From Bacillota bacterium (lineage in GTDB: Bacteria; Bacillota; Clostridia; Lachnospirales; Lachnospiraceae): DNA of 41,014 bases. The notes below the pieces were generated by a model. That model did no database searches and was not told the DNA's origin. It saw only the letters and a program-made list of their open reading frames with translations. Location of the stretch: positions 1 to 41,014 of the forward strand of contig JAEXAX010000010.1 in the NCBI GenBank assembly GCA_023458035.1, given 5' to 3'. This document shows, piece by piece, positions 25,855-34,123 of the stretch. How positions within the stretch are numbered: the first letter of the stretch is position 1; each line of letters begins with the position of its first letter. Made by a program: the position numbers and the translations under genes.

Positions 25855-26038
25855 AACCTGTTTCCTTTCTTTTTCGTTCTCTATACATTCAACAAAACGA
25901 ACGCAATACTATCATACACCTTTTAGTCAAAAAGGATACAGCCAAACTGACAAAAAATCGCCGAAAAAGTTTTGGAAAGTTGAAAAAAGTGCAAAAAATG
26001 ATACAATATTAAGGCACAACAAAGATACAGGAGGTTAT
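25855..26038. promoter_or_regulatory. Divergent promoter region between the ATPase operon and trmB
   Basis: For trmB (plus), TTGAAA at 25980-25985 and TACAAT at 26002-26007 are 16 bases apart, with CAGGAGG before the ATG. For the ATPase operon (minus), TTGACT lies within the palindrome CCTTTT-N5-AAAAGG (25919-25935), with a weak TATTGC 16 bases downstream. The palindrome may be an operator. Confidence 0.55.
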
Positions 26039-26713
26039 ATGAGATTACGAAATATACCGGGAGCCGGGGAGCAGGTGGCGGCCAGCCCGTTTTGCGTACA
26101 AACAGAGGAGTTGAGGCCGGGCGAGTGGCAGCAGCTGATCAGACGGCGCTGCGGACGCAGTCTGCCGCTGGCGATTGAAATCGGCATGGGCAAGGGGCGC
26201 TTTATCATGGATCAGGCAGCCGCGCATCCCGATCACTTCTTTCTCGGTGTAGAGATGTATGAGAGCGTATTGCTGCGCGCAGTTCAGAAGGCTGAGCAGT
26301 GTTTTTCACCGGATCAGCCGGTGAATTTCGCTTTTCTGCGGATGGATGCCGCCATTTTGGAAGAGTACCTGGCGGCCGGTGAGGTGGATACCATCTATTT
26401 GAATTTTTCCGATCCCTGGCCGAAGAAGCGACATGCCAAGCGTCGGCTGGTTTACAGAGGTTTTTTGAATCGATATGCGCGACTGTTGGGTAAGGGTGGC
26501 CGTCTGGAATTTAAGACGGACAATATCGGTCTGTTTGATTTCGCTCTGGAAGAACTGGCGGCGGCTGAGTGGCAGCTTCTGGCTCTGACCCGTGACCTGC
26601 ATCGCGATGAAGAGCTGGTACGCGGGAATATTATGACAGAATATGAGGAAAAATTTGCCGGTCTTGGCCAGCCGATCTGTAAGGTGATTGCTGTGCCAGG
26701 AATGCTTGAGTAA
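26039..26713 (+). CDS. trmB: tRNA (guanine-N7)-methyltransferase
   Basis: A 224-residue SAM-dependent enzyme that methylates G46 in the variable loop of tRNAs. Motifs: SAM site EIGMGKGRFI (47-56), GVEMYESVLLRAV, the catalytic-region motif NFSDPWPKKRHAKRR (122-136), LEFKTDN, and the C-terminal block MTEYEEKF. Length is normal. Its stop is 20 bases before the Crp/Fnr gene, so both probably share one transcript. The start is well fixed by CAGGAGG four bases upstream. Confidence 0.95.
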   Translation: MRLRNIPGAGEQVAASPFCVQTEELRPGEWQQLIRRRCGRSLPLAIEIGMGKGRFIMDQAAAHPDHFFLGVEMYESVLLRAVQKAEQCFSPDQPVNFAFLRMDAAILEEYLAAGEVDTIYLNFSDPWPKKRHAKRRLVYRGFLNRYARLLGKGGRLEFKTDNIGLFDFALEELAAAEWQLLALTRDLHRDEELVRGNIMTEYEEKFAGLGQPICKVIAVPGMLE

Positions 26714-26733
26714 ATATAATTAGGAGGAACAAG

Positions 26734-27411
26734 ATGCTGCAAAAAGCGGTGGTCAACGGAAGGCTGCATGCGGTCTTAAAACCGGCCTTGGAAGCTTCCT
26801 TATTGTGTCGGGATTTTTCTGAGGACGAATTGATTCGGATGCTGGAGGAAAGCGATACCCGGCTGCAGAGCTTCGCAAAGGGAGAGTTTGTTTTTAGACA
26901 GGAGGATGAGGTTCGCTTTGTTTATATTTTGGTGTCCGGCCTGCTGGCGGTTTGTAAAGATTCGGAGGACGGCAGACGCCATATCGTGACTCGAATCGAG
27001 CGGCCGGGCGATCTGTTTGCCGAAGTATATGCCTTTATTCCGGCCGGACATTATGATTATTATGCGGAGACTCAGAAAAAGAGTCTGGTATTGGCTATAC
27101 CGAAGGGCTATTTTGACGGCCGGGCGACGGCCAGTCCGGTGCGTGAGCTGATGATGAGCAATATGTTGTCGGTGCTGGCGACTAAGGCCTTTTATCTGAA
27201 CAGCCGCTTGTATGTACTGGGCGGCGGCAGCATCCGTGAAAAAGTACTACGCCTGCTGGAACAACAGCAGACCGACACGGCGCATTTTATGACCCGGGAA
27301 GAGTTGGCAGATTCGCTGGGGGTTTCAAGGCCTGCCCTGTCACGGGAGCTGATGCGAATGCTGGATGAGGGACTGATCACCATGGACGGTAAGGGGATCG
27401 GACTGCCCTAG
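26734..27411 (+). CDS. Crp/Fnr-family transcriptional regulator
   Basis: A 225-residue protein. The N-terminal cyclic-nucleotide-like beta barrel (about 25-130) includes FAKGEFVFRQEDEVRFVYILVSGLLAV and RIERPGDLFAE. The C-terminal winged helix has MTREELADSLGVSRPALSRELMRML (recognition helix SRPALSRELMRM). There is no Fnr-type Cys cluster at the N-terminus (only single Cys 25), so it is not a classic oxygen-sensing FNR; haem- or NO-sensing types such as HcpR are possible. It lies directly upstream of hcp with a candidate box in between, which suggests that hcp is its target. TAGGAGG lies 7 bases from the ATG. Confidence 0.9.
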   Translation: MLQKAVVNGRLHAVLKPALEASLLCRDFSEDELIRMLEESDTRLQSFAKGEFVFRQEDEVRFVYILVSGLLAVCKDSEDGRRHIVTRIERPGDLFAEVYAFIPAGHYDYYAETQKKSLVLAIPKGYFDGRATASPVRELMMSNMLSVLATKAFYLNSRLYVLGGGSIREKVLRLLEQQQTDTAHFMTREELADSLGVSRPALSRELMRMLDEGLITMDGKGIGLP

Positions 27412-27499
27412 ATCAATATCATCATCGGGGTATTTGCATTATCAGCCGTCATGGGTACCGTCTGGTGGTGTCCAAGCAGTAAATCTTGAAAAGGATTTG

Positions 27500-27525
27500 C
27501 TGGGGAGCTACTTCCCCAGCCTTTG
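27500..27525 (+). terminator. Terminator after the trmB-regulator unit
   Basis: An 8-bp perfect stem GCTGGGGA/TCCCCAGC (27500-27507 and 27514-27521) with a 6-base loop. The following T-run is imperfect (CTTTGTATTTG). Confidence 0.6.
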
Positions 27526-27541
27526 TATTTGTGAGAAAATA

Positions 27542-27555
27542 GTAGCATTTGTTAC
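27542..27555. promoter_or_regulatory. Candidate activator box upstream of hcp (GTAGC-N4-GTTAC)
   Basis: A 14-base near-palindrome, GTAGCATTTGTTAC, in which one arm position of five is mismatched. Its centre is about 42-43 bases before the start predicted from the extended -10 box at 27576-27584. That is the position of a class II activator such as Crp/Fnr proteins. From memory, clostridial HcpR sites have the form GTAAC-N4-GTTAC. Confidence 0.5.
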
Positions 27556-27575
27556 CGAATCGCTGCCTCCCCCTG

Positions 27576-27584
27576 TGCTAGAAT
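27576..27584 (+). promoter_or_regulatory. Extended -10 element of the hcp promoter
   Basis: TGC-TAGAAT forms an extended -10 box. No -35 hexamer is present 17 bases upstream; the candidate activator box occupies that place. Confidence 0.5.
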
Positions 27585-27639
27585 CGCTGTATCGGCTGAG
27601 AAACAGCCAATTATAGTATCAGAAGGAGTGTATGTAGAT

Positions 27640-29283
27640 ATGAGCGACTGTCAAATGTTTTGTTATCAGTGTCAGGAAACAGCCAAGGGGACCGGCTGTA
27701 CGAAGGTCGGGGTCTGCGGTAAGAAACCGTCCGTAGCATCCCTGCAGGATCTGCTGGTATATGTATCAAAGGGAATTTCCCAGATTACCACCCGTTTGCG
27801 GGCCGAGGGCAAACCGGTTTCCAAAGAGGTTAATCATCTGATCACCTTAAACTTGTTTACGACCATTACCAATGCGAACTTTGATGAGGAGGCGATCGCC
27901 GCCCGTATTCGACTGACCGTTGCCGCCCGTACAGAGCTGCTGGCGGCTTTGGATCATCAGGAGGGCTTACATGAGGCGGCCTTTTATGCACAAACCGAGC
28001 GCTCGCGCATGGAGTTGGACGGCCGTCTGGTCGGTGTGCAGGCCACTGAGGATGAGGATATCCGCAGCCTGCGTGAGCTGATCATCTATGGGTTGAAGGG
28101 TTTATCGGCCTATGGTAAGCATGCCAATGCGCTGCTGGCTGATCATGAGGAAGTCGATGCCTTCCTGCAGCGCGCGCTGGCGGCCACTCTGGATGACAGC
28201 TTAAGCATAAATGACCTGGTGGCACTGACCCTTGAGACCGGTAAATTCGGTGTAGAGGGGATGGCCCTGCTGGACGGCGCCAATACCGGTGCCTACGGTA
28301 ATCCGGAGATGACAGAAGTCAACATCGGTGTCGGCAACCGTCCGGGTATCCTGATCTCCGGTCATGACCTGCGTGATCTGCAGATGCTTTTGGAGCAGAC
28401 CGAGGGAACCGGTGTCGATGTCTATACCCACAGCGAGATGCTGCCGGCCCATTACTATCCGGCTTTTAAGAAATACAGCCACTTCTTCGGGAACTACGGC
28501 AATGCCTGGTGGAAGCAGGACAAGGAGTTCGAGAGCTTTAACGGCCCGATCCTGATGACGACCAACTGTATCGTGCCGCCGCGCGCTTCTTACAAAGACA
28601 GATTATTCACCACCGGAGCGGCCGGCTTTACCGGCTGCAAGCACATTCCGGGAGAGATCGGTGAAGAGAAGGACTTCTCCGAGATCATCGAGCTGGCCAA
28701 GCAGTGTCCGGCTCCGACCGAGATCGAGAGCGGCAAGATCATCGGCGGCTTTGCTCATGCCCAGGTATTTGCCCTGGCTGACAAGGTGGTCGAGGCAGTG
28801 AAAAGCGGCGCCATCAGGAAATTTATCGTCATGGCCGGCTGTGACGGACGGATGAAGGCTCGTGAATACTACACCGAGTTTGCCAAGGCTCTGCCGCATG
28901 ATACGGTGATCCTGACCGCCGGCTGCGCCAAGTACCGTTACAATAAGCTGGGTCTGGGAGATATCGACGGGATTCCGCGGGTATTGGATGCCGGTCAGTG
29001 TAACGACTCATACTCCTTGGCTGTTATTGCCTTAAAGCTGAAGGAGATATTTGAACTCAATGATATCAATGAGCTGCCGCTGGCCTTTAATATCGCCTGG
29101 TATGAGCAGAAGGCAGTCATCGTGCTGCTGGCCTTATTGTATCTGGGGGTGAAGAACATCCACCTGGGGCCGACACTGCCGGCCTTTTTGTCCCCGAATG
29201 TGGCAAAGGTGCTGGTAGAGAACTTTGGTATCAGCGGTATCGGTACCGTCGATGAGGATATGAAGATCTTCGGTCTGGCCTGA
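27640..29283 (+). CDS. hcp: Hybrid cluster protein (hydroxylamine reductase / NO reductase)
   Basis: A 547-residue cytoplasmic iron-sulfur protein. The N-terminal Cys motif reads CYQCQ (Cys 8 and 11), then C20 and C26, spacing CX2C-X8-C-X5-C, the class I pattern of strict anaerobes with a [4Fe-4S] cluster. Hybrid-cluster ligands are in NCIVPP, GFTGCKH, MAGCDGRMKAREYY and AGCAKYRYNKL. Hcp proteins reduce NO or hydroxylamine under nitrosative stress. ATG 27640 (MSDCQMFC) has GGAG about 11 bases upstream; an in-frame GTG at 27628 overlaps that site. Followed by a strong terminator. Confidence 0.95.
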   Translation: MSDCQMFCYQCQETAKGTGCTKVGVCGKKPSVASLQDLLVYVSKGISQITTRLRAEGKPVSKEVNHLITLNLFTTITNANFDEEAIAARIRLTVAARTELLAALDHQEGLHEAAFYAQTERSRMELDGRLVGVQATEDEDIRSLRELIIYGLKGLSAYGKHANALLADHEEVDAFLQRALAATLDDSLSINDLVALTLETGKFGVEGMALLDGANTGAYGNPEMTEVNIGVGNRPGILISGHDLRDLQMLLEQTEGTGVDVYTHSEMLPAHYYPAFKKYSHFFGNYGNAWWKQDKEFESFNGPILMTTNCIVPPRASYKDRLFTTGAAGFTGCKHIPGEIGEEKDFSEIIELAKQCPAPTEIESGKIIGGFAHAQVFALADKVVEAVKSGAIRKFIVMAGCDGRMKAREYYTEFAKALPHDTVILTAGCAKYRYNKLGLGDIDGIPRVLDAGQCNDSYSLAVIALKLKEIFELNDINELPLAFNIAWYEQKAVIVLLALLYLGVKNIHLGPTLPAFLSPNVAKVLVENFGISGIGTVDEDMKIFGLA

Positions 29284-29320
29284 GAATATTTTTTGAGCAG
29301 AGTTTTATAGAAAAAAATTA

Positions 29321-29369
29321 GAAGTCATGCGATCTCGGAGAAGGAGAGGAACGCATGGCTTCTTTTTTT
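29321..29369 (+). terminator. Strong terminator after hcp
   Basis: Arms GAAGTCATGCG (29321-29331) and CGCATGGCTTC (29352-29362) pair over 11 bp with one G-T pair, followed by seven T residues (29363-29369). Confidence 0.85.
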
Positions 29370-29395
29370 CAGCTTCTTTTTTGGGGAGGGCTTTA

Positions 29396-29424
29396 TTGAC
29401 AAGTCTTTCACAGATTTGTATAGT
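29396..29424 (+). promoter_or_regulatory. Near-consensus promoter of the FNT channel gene
   Basis: Consensus -35 TTGACA (29396-29401) and TATAGT (29419-29424) with a 17-base spacer. The leader to the start codon is about 58 bases. Confidence 0.8.
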
Positions 29425-29488
29425 AGACAGGACGAAAAAAAGAAGCGGCAGGCAGCCAATCAGTGCATGGCCGGCCGGAGGGGGAGAA

Positions 29489-30277
29489 ATGTATAACGAA
29501 ATGCTAGATGCAGTGAACTATGCTGCCAAGAAGAAACTGGCAGTGCTGGGAGACCGGTACTGGAAGTATCTGTTAAGCTCGGCCTTTGCCGGCTCTTATA
29601 TCGGTATCGGTATGATTCTGATCTTTACGATCGGCGGCTATATGGCGGGATCGCCGGCCGTCAAGACCATCATGGGTCTATCCTTTGCGGTGGCACTCTG
29701 TCTGGTTATCTTTACCAAGACGGATCTGTTCACCGGAAATACCTTTGTTATGACCATCGGCTGGCTGAGCAAGACGGTGCGCCTGATCGATCTGGTGAAG
29801 ATCTGGCTGACATCCTACTGTGGAAATTTCATCGGCGCCATGCTTTTGAGCCTGATCTTTGTTGGTAGCGGTCTGGTGAACGGTACTCATACCATGGAGT
29901 ATTTCGGCTTGATGGCATTTGCCAAGGCGAACGGAACATTTTTTGAGATTCTTTGCCGCGGTATCCTTTGCAATGTGATGGTCTGTCTGGCAATGATGAT
30001 CACCTATCGGACCAAGGATGAGGTGGCCAAGATCCTGATGACCTTTATGTGTTTGTTCGTGTTTATCACCAGCGGCTTTGAGCATAGCATCGCCAATATG
30101 ACAGTTTACGGTGTATCCCTGATGGCCGGTATTGATGGGGTGACCGTCGGTCATGCCCTGCATAACATTATTCCGGCCACGATTGGTAATATCATCGGCG
30201 GCGGTCTGATTATCGGCGGCGGTTCGTATTTGCTAAAGAGTTCGGATTATCGTCCGAATCCGGAAAATCATTCATGA
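29489..30277 (+). CDS. Formate/nitrite transporter family channel (FNT)
   Basis: A 262-residue membrane protein with six helices in the FNT fold. It starts MYNEMLDAVNYAAKKK, then SSAFAGSYIGIGMILIF and DLFTGNTFVMTIGWLS (a conserved FTGNT block), CRGILCNVMVCLAM, and GFEHSIANMTVYGVSLM with the conserved pore His. Family members conduct formate, nitrite or hydrosulfide. Near hcp, nitrite is plausible but not shown. GGAGGGGGAG lies just before ATG 29489. It does not share a transcript with hcp, because a terminator and a consensus promoter lie between them. Confidence 0.9.
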   Translation: MYNEMLDAVNYAAKKKLAVLGDRYWKYLLSSAFAGSYIGIGMILIFTIGGYMAGSPAVKTIMGLSFAVALCLVIFTKTDLFTGNTFVMTIGWLSKTVRLIDLVKIWLTSYCGNFIGAMLLSLIFVGSGLVNGTHTMEYFGLMAFAKANGTFFEILCRGILCNVMVCLAMMITYRTKDEVAKILMTFMCLFVFITSGFEHSIANMTVYGVSLMAGIDGVTVGHALHNIIPATIGNIIGGGLIIGGGSYLLKSSDYRPNPENHS

Positions 30278-30485
30278 TTGACAGTGTTAAGTGCAAAGCC
30301 ACAGTCTGGGGGTGGATTATTCAGAGAGCGGCGTTACGGTCGGGTCTTTATCTACCATAACAGAGCAGGGCGATGAGGAGAAAAATGCAGAAAATCGTCA
30401 GGAAATAACAGAACAAAAGAAGACCGTAGCGGCAAGCCGGATGTTTGAATCCATCGCTTTTCCCTACGGTCTTTTGTTTTTTGTC
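30278..30485. terminator. Intergenic region with bidirectional terminator (arms 30421-30429 and 30464-30472)
   Basis: Between the convergent FNT and HAD genes. A 9-bp stem AGACCGTAG/CTACGGTCT with a 34-base loop is followed by TTTTGTTTTTT on the plus strand. On the minus strand the complement of AACAAAAGA follows the stem. The rest of the 208 bases holds nothing recognisable. Confidence 0.65.
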
Positions 30486-31139
30486 TTATTTCCGGGCCAG
30501 CAGGTATGGCAGGATATCGTCTGCCCCGTCCACAAACTCGGTGGCGCCGGCTGCTTGTAACGCCGCGTGATCACCAAAGCCGTGTCTGAGGATCAAGGTC
30601 TGGATATGATGGCTGGCAGCACCCTCATAATCTGCCAGATGATCGCCGACCATCAGGATATCTTCGGGTCTGGTCAGCTGATAGCTTTCCAGCAGTGTCC
30701 CGATGACAGCCGCCTTCTCGACCAGACTGTGATCCAGGCTGGCACCCTGGACACCGGTAAAATACTGCTCCAGATCAAAACGGGCCAGAATCTGGCGGGC
30801 AAAGATCTCCGGCTTGGAGGTGGCCAGATAGAGGCGATAGCCTGCAGCTTGCAGGGAAGCCAGCATTTCGGCTACCTGAGGGAAGGGTTCGCATTCCAGC
30901 ACGCCTTGACGCTGGTAATACTCGCGGAAAGTTTCTATGATCTGGGGGATAAGCTCCTGCGGCAGGCCGTAGATCCGATCCAGGGTCTCGGTCAGGGGCG
31001 GTCCGATCAGCGGACGCAGTGACATATCGGCCGGGATATCGATTCCCAGCTTTGCAAAGGCATAACGGGCGGCATTGGTGATACCGGCCTCCGAATCGAT
31101 CAGAGTGCCGTCCAAATCAAATAAGATGTGCTGATACAT
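30486..31139 (-). CDS. HAD-family phosphatase, phosphoglycolate phosphatase / PpaX-like
   Basis: A 217-residue cytosolic hydrolase. Motif I is FDLDGTLIDSE with nucleophile Asp 8 and Asp 10. A helical cap follows (about 16-75), then motif II ATSKPE, a Lys in SLVEKAAVIG (motif III) and motif IV MVGDHLADYEGA. This is the Gph/PpaX/beta-phosphoglucomutase-like subgroup; the substrate cannot be fixed. ATG at 31139 with AAGGAG six bases upstream is preferred to a longer in-frame start. Single gene with its own promoter. Confidence 0.88.
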   Translation of the reverse strand: MYQHILFDLDGTLIDSEAGITNAARYAFAKLGIDIPADMSLRPLIGPPLTETLDRIYGLPQELIPQIIETFREYYQRQGVLECEPFPQVAEMLASLQAAGYRLYLATSKPEIFARQILARFDLEQYFTGVQGASLDHSLVEKAAVIGTLLESYQLTRPEDILMVGDHLADYEGAASHHIQTLILRHGFGDHAALQAAGATEFVDGADDILPYLLARK

Positions 31140-31172
31140 ATAAATCTCCTTAGTACATGCTGTTACTTCTGT

Positions 31173-31201
31173 ACAGTACAATGGGTCGCCTGATTTGTCA
31201 A
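31173..31201 (-). promoter_or_regulatory. Candidate promoter of the HAD gene
   Basis: On the minus strand, TTGACA (31201-31196) and TACTGT (31178-31173) are 17 bases apart. The -10 overlaps the small palindrome CTGTACAG. The gene starts about 34 bases after the -10 box. Confidence 0.55.
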
Positions 31202-31232
31202 TCGTTTATGCACCTCAGGCAGGCTTCTTCTA

Positions 31233-31261
31233 TAGACAGTATTCAAAAGTTTATTTATAAT
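31233..31261 (+). promoter_or_regulatory. Promoter of the AI-2E permease - dnaX unit
   Basis: TAGACA (31233-31238) and consensus TATAAT (31256-31261) with a 17-base spacer, about 60 bases before the permease start codon. Confidence 0.75.
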
Positions 31262-31321
31262 AGAAACAGTAATCGACTGCGGTTCGCGAGACGGCTGCCA
31301 AAGAGGGGGAAAGAGGCTGTT

Positions 31322-32482
31322 ATGAATTTAAACAAGCAAACGAGAAACTGGATATTAAGTATGTGCCTGATGATTATTTTGATGGTTTGGGCCATCAATA
31401 ACGCAGCCCAGGTCTGGGGGATGGTGAGAACCGTCATAAAGATTATCTTCCCTTTTATACTGGGCGGGGCGATGGCTTTTATCTTAAATTGTCCGATGCG
31501 TTTTTTTGAAGCGCAGATCAAACGCTTTGTCAGCGGCCGGGACGGTGTGGTTCGCATGGTGTCGATGCTGTTATCATATTTGGTGGTGATCGGTGTGATT
31601 TATTTTGCGATTGTCATGGTATTGCCGCAGCTGCTCGAGACCATTACCCAGCTGACTAATTATATTCCGGGGGGCATCAGTCGGCTGGTCGAATGGCTGA
31701 CAAAAACCTTCCACGATAACCCGCAGATTAGTGATACTGTAAAATCCATGGAGGCCGAGTGGATTAACGTGGCCAGATCGGCCCTGACGGTTCTAAAGGA
31801 CGGAACCCAGAACCTGGTCATTTCGGTGATCGGTGTGGCCGGTCAGCTGTTATCCGTGCTCTTTAATTTCATAATCGCCAGCGTTTTTTCGATCTATCTG
31901 CTGGCCCAGAAGGAGAAGCTGTTGGGCCAGGCCGATCGCTTAATGCAGGCTGTTTTTGAACCGAAGCATTATGAACGGGTCTGTCATATTTTAAAGATGA
32001 CCAACCGTGTTTTTGCATCCTTTGTATCCGGTCAGTGCATTGAAGCGGTGATCTTCGGCAGTCTTTGTTATATCGGTATGTCATTGGCCGGAATCCCGTA
32101 TGCCATGACCATTGCTGTGGTGCTGTCCCTGACCGCGCTGATCCCGATCCTCGGAGCCTATATCGGCATCACTACCGGTGTGCTGCTGGTGGTCGTGGTC
32201 AGTCCGTTGAAAGCATTGATCTTTGTGATTGTCATCGTTGTGATCCAGCAGCTGGAAGGAAATCTGATTTATCCGAAGGTGGTCGGCACCAGCGTCGGCC
32301 TGCCGGGTGTTTGGGTACTGGTTGCTGTTACCGTCGGCGGCAATATCGGCGGTCTGGCCGGTATGCTGGTGTCCGTGCCGGTGGCATCGGTGATTTATGC
32401 TCTGACACGGGAGTGGACCCGCAAGCGACTGCGGGAAAAGGGCATTCAGGCGGAAGCCGAGCAAGAACAAGAGGAGAAATAA
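31322..32482 (+). CDS. AI-2E family transporter (TqsA/YtvI-like permease)
   Basis: A 386-residue membrane protein with the AI-2E pattern: N-terminal helix pair, IIFPFILGGAMAFILNCPMRFFEAQIKR, a large soluble loop (about 110-200, VLPQLLETITQLTNYIPGGISRLVEWL), and the C-terminal bundle with LTALIPILGAYIGITTGVLLVV, QQLEGNLIYPKVVGTSVGLP and GGLAGMLVSVPVAS. Members export small solutes, in some cases autoinducer-2 or Na+; the substrate here is unknown. ATG 31322 follows AAAGAGG. The stop is two bases before dnaX ATG, so translation is probably coupled. Confidence 0.88.
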   Translation: MNLNKQTRNWILSMCLMIILMVWAINNAAQVWGMVRTVIKIIFPFILGGAMAFILNCPMRFFEAQIKRFVSGRDGVVRMVSMLLSYLVVIGVIYFAIVMVLPQLLETITQLTNYIPGGISRLVEWLTKTFHDNPQISDTVKSMEAEWINVARSALTVLKDGTQNLVISVIGVAGQLLSVLFNFIIASVFSIYLLAQKEKLLGQADRLMQAVFEPKHYERVCHILKMTNRVFASFVSGQCIEAVIFGSLCYIGMSLAGIPYAMTIAVVLSLTALIPILGAYIGITTGVLLVVVVSPLKALIFVIVIVVIQQLEGNLIYPKVVGTSVGLPGVWVLVAVTVGGNIGGLAGMLVSVPVASVIYALTREWTRKRLREKGIQAEAEQEQEEK

Positions 32483-32483
32483 G

Positions 32484-34115
32484 ATGTCATATATCGCATT
32501 GTACAGAAAGTTTCGTCCGCAAGCCTTTGAAGAGGTGAAAGGGCAGGAGCCGATCGTGACGGCGCTGCGCAATCAATTGCGCAGCGGAAAGATTGGTCAT
32601 GCCTACCTGTTTTGCGGTACTCGCGGAACAGGCAAGACGACCATGGCCAAGCTGTTTGCGGCGGCAGTCAACTGCTTGGAGCCGGCGGACGGAAATCCCT
32701 GCGGCCATTGCGAGCTGTGTACTGCCCTTCGTGATAACCGCAGTATGAATGTCTTTGAGATAGATGCCGCTTCAAATAACGGTGTTGATAATATTCGGGA
32801 GATCCGTGAGGAGGTAGCCTATCAGCCGACCAAAGGCCGCTATAAGGTCTACATCATTGATGAGGTGCACATGCTCTCGCCGGGTGCTTTTAATGCCCTG
32901 TTAAAGACTTTGGAGGAGCCGCCGGCTTATGTGATTTTTATTCTGGCGACGACCGAGATCCATAAGATCCCGGCCACCATTTTGTCGCGTTGCCAGCGTT
33001 ATGATTTCCGCCGGATGGAGGTGGAAACCATCGTTGAGCACCTGCGAGGGCTCTGTGCGCAGGAGGGCTATCAGGTGACGGAGGAGGCGCTGCTATATAT
33101 CGCCAAACAGGCGGACGGCGCCATGCGTGACGCCTTAAGTATCCTGGAACAGACCCTGTCCTATCTGGTCAATGAAACGGTCACCCTGGAGCGGGTATTG
33201 AACATCCTGGGAGCGGTGAAGCTGGATCGTTTTCAACTGGTGACAGAGGCGGTGTTAGGCGGTCGTATTACCACCCTGATGAGCCTGACAGAGGAGCTGG
33301 TGTTGGAGGGTAAGGATCTGGCGGTATTTACCGGAGATCTGACCTGGTATTGGCGAAATCTGCTGTTGCTGCGCAATGCGCCGGCTTTAAGTGACAGTAT
33401 TGAGGCATCGAGCGAGGATCGCGAGCAGATGATCCGGATGGCGACAGCCTGTGAGGATGTGCAGCTGCTGCGTTGGATTCGGGTGATCTCGGAGCTTGGC
33501 CGGCAGATGAAACAGGGCTATAACAAGCGGATTTTACTGGAGATTACATTGATCAAGCTGTGTAAGCCGCAGATGGAGGAGGATATCATCTCCGTAAAGG
33601 AGCAGGTGGCGGAGCTGGCGCGACAACTGGATGAGCGGCAGCAGTTCGGCCCGGCGTCGGGAGCCGGCGCCCGGGGAGCGGCCGATGTGTTTGGCGGCAG
33701 CCCGGAAGAGAAGCCGGTTTTGGCGGAAGAAGAGTATGAAGCGGGCGAGTCGCCGGATGAGCATTGGACGGTACCGCAGAATGTCGAAGAGATTCAGAAA
33801 CAGTGGCCGGCGATCCGAAATGTGACATCTTCATTCTTGAAAAATCAGTTAAAAAATGTTAAGCTGTTTCTTATGTCAGAGAACAGTGAGATTCCAATTT
33901 TAGAAGTGGAATTTCAGAATTCTCTGGCCGAACATTTGGCCAGAGAAGAGGAGACGGCGAGGGTGATCGAAGAAGCGATTGCCAAAGTTACCGGGCATCG
34001 GGTGCAGGTTTCGACCGGTATATATCGGCCGGAGGCGAAGCGGACGAAGGGTAAGTCGCTCAGTCTGTCCCGGTTGCAGGAAAAGATCAAGATGAATATT
34101 GAAGTACAAGGTTAG
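32484..34115 (+). CDS. dnaX: DNA polymerase III subunit gamma/tau
   Basis: A 543-residue clamp-loader ATPase. Motifs: P-loop GTRGTGKT (45-52), zinc Cys 64, 73, 76, 79, Walker B IIDEVH (124-129), and SRC (168-170) with the arginine finger. Domain III ends near residue 350; a charged, proline- and glutamate-rich linker (about 375-440) and a tau-type C-terminal domain follow. Located in the standard dnaX-ybaB-recR order with short gaps. Strong GAGGAGA lies in the end of the permease gene. An A-AAA-AAT run at 33851-33857 could allow frameshifting to a shorter gamma-like product (listed separately). Confidence 0.95.
   Translation: MSYIALYRKFRPQAFEEVKGQEPIVTALRNQLRSGKIGHAYLFCGTRGTGKTTMAKLFAAAVNCLEPADGNPCGHCELCTALRDNRSMNVFEIDAASNNGVDNIREIREEVAYQPTKGRYKVYIIDEVHMLSPGAFNALLKTLEEPPAYVIFILATTEIHKIPATILSRCQRYDFRRMEVETIVEHLRGLCAQEGYQVTEEALLYIAKQADGAMRDALSILEQTLSYLVNETVTLERVLNILGAVKLDRFQLVTEAVLGGRITTLMSLTEELVLEGKDLAVFTGDLTWYWRNLLLLRNAPALSDSIEASSEDREQMIRMATACEDVQLLRWIRVISELGRQMKQGYNKRILLEITLIKLCKPQMEEDIISVKEQVAELARQLDERQQFGPASGAGARGAADVFGGSPEEKPVLAEEEYEAGESPDEHWTVPQNVEEIQKQWPAIRNVTSSFLKNQLKNVKLFLMSENSEIPILEVEFQNSLAEHLAREEETARVIEEAIAKVTGHRVQVSTGIYRPEAKRTKGKSLSLSRLQEKIKMNIEVQG
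33851..33857 (+). other. Possible -1 frameshift heptamer in dnaX
   Basis: The reading-frame phase gives A-AAA-AAT (codons 457-458 within TTA AAA AAT). A -1 slip adds one codon TGT and then stops at TAA, giving a product of 459 residues. This parallels the short gamma form of E. coli dnaX. Only weak hairpins lie downstream, and no strong upstream Shine-Dalgarno-like element was noticed, so evidence is limited. Confidence 0.3.
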
Positions 34116-34123
34116 GAGGAAGT

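Noticed and set aside
31140..31321. Signal recognition particle RNA gene upstream of dnaX, as seen in some Firmicutes
   Set aside because: The gap before the permease-dnaX unit is only about 180 bases, is filled by two promoters, and lacks the conserved GGAA-tetraloop hairpin.
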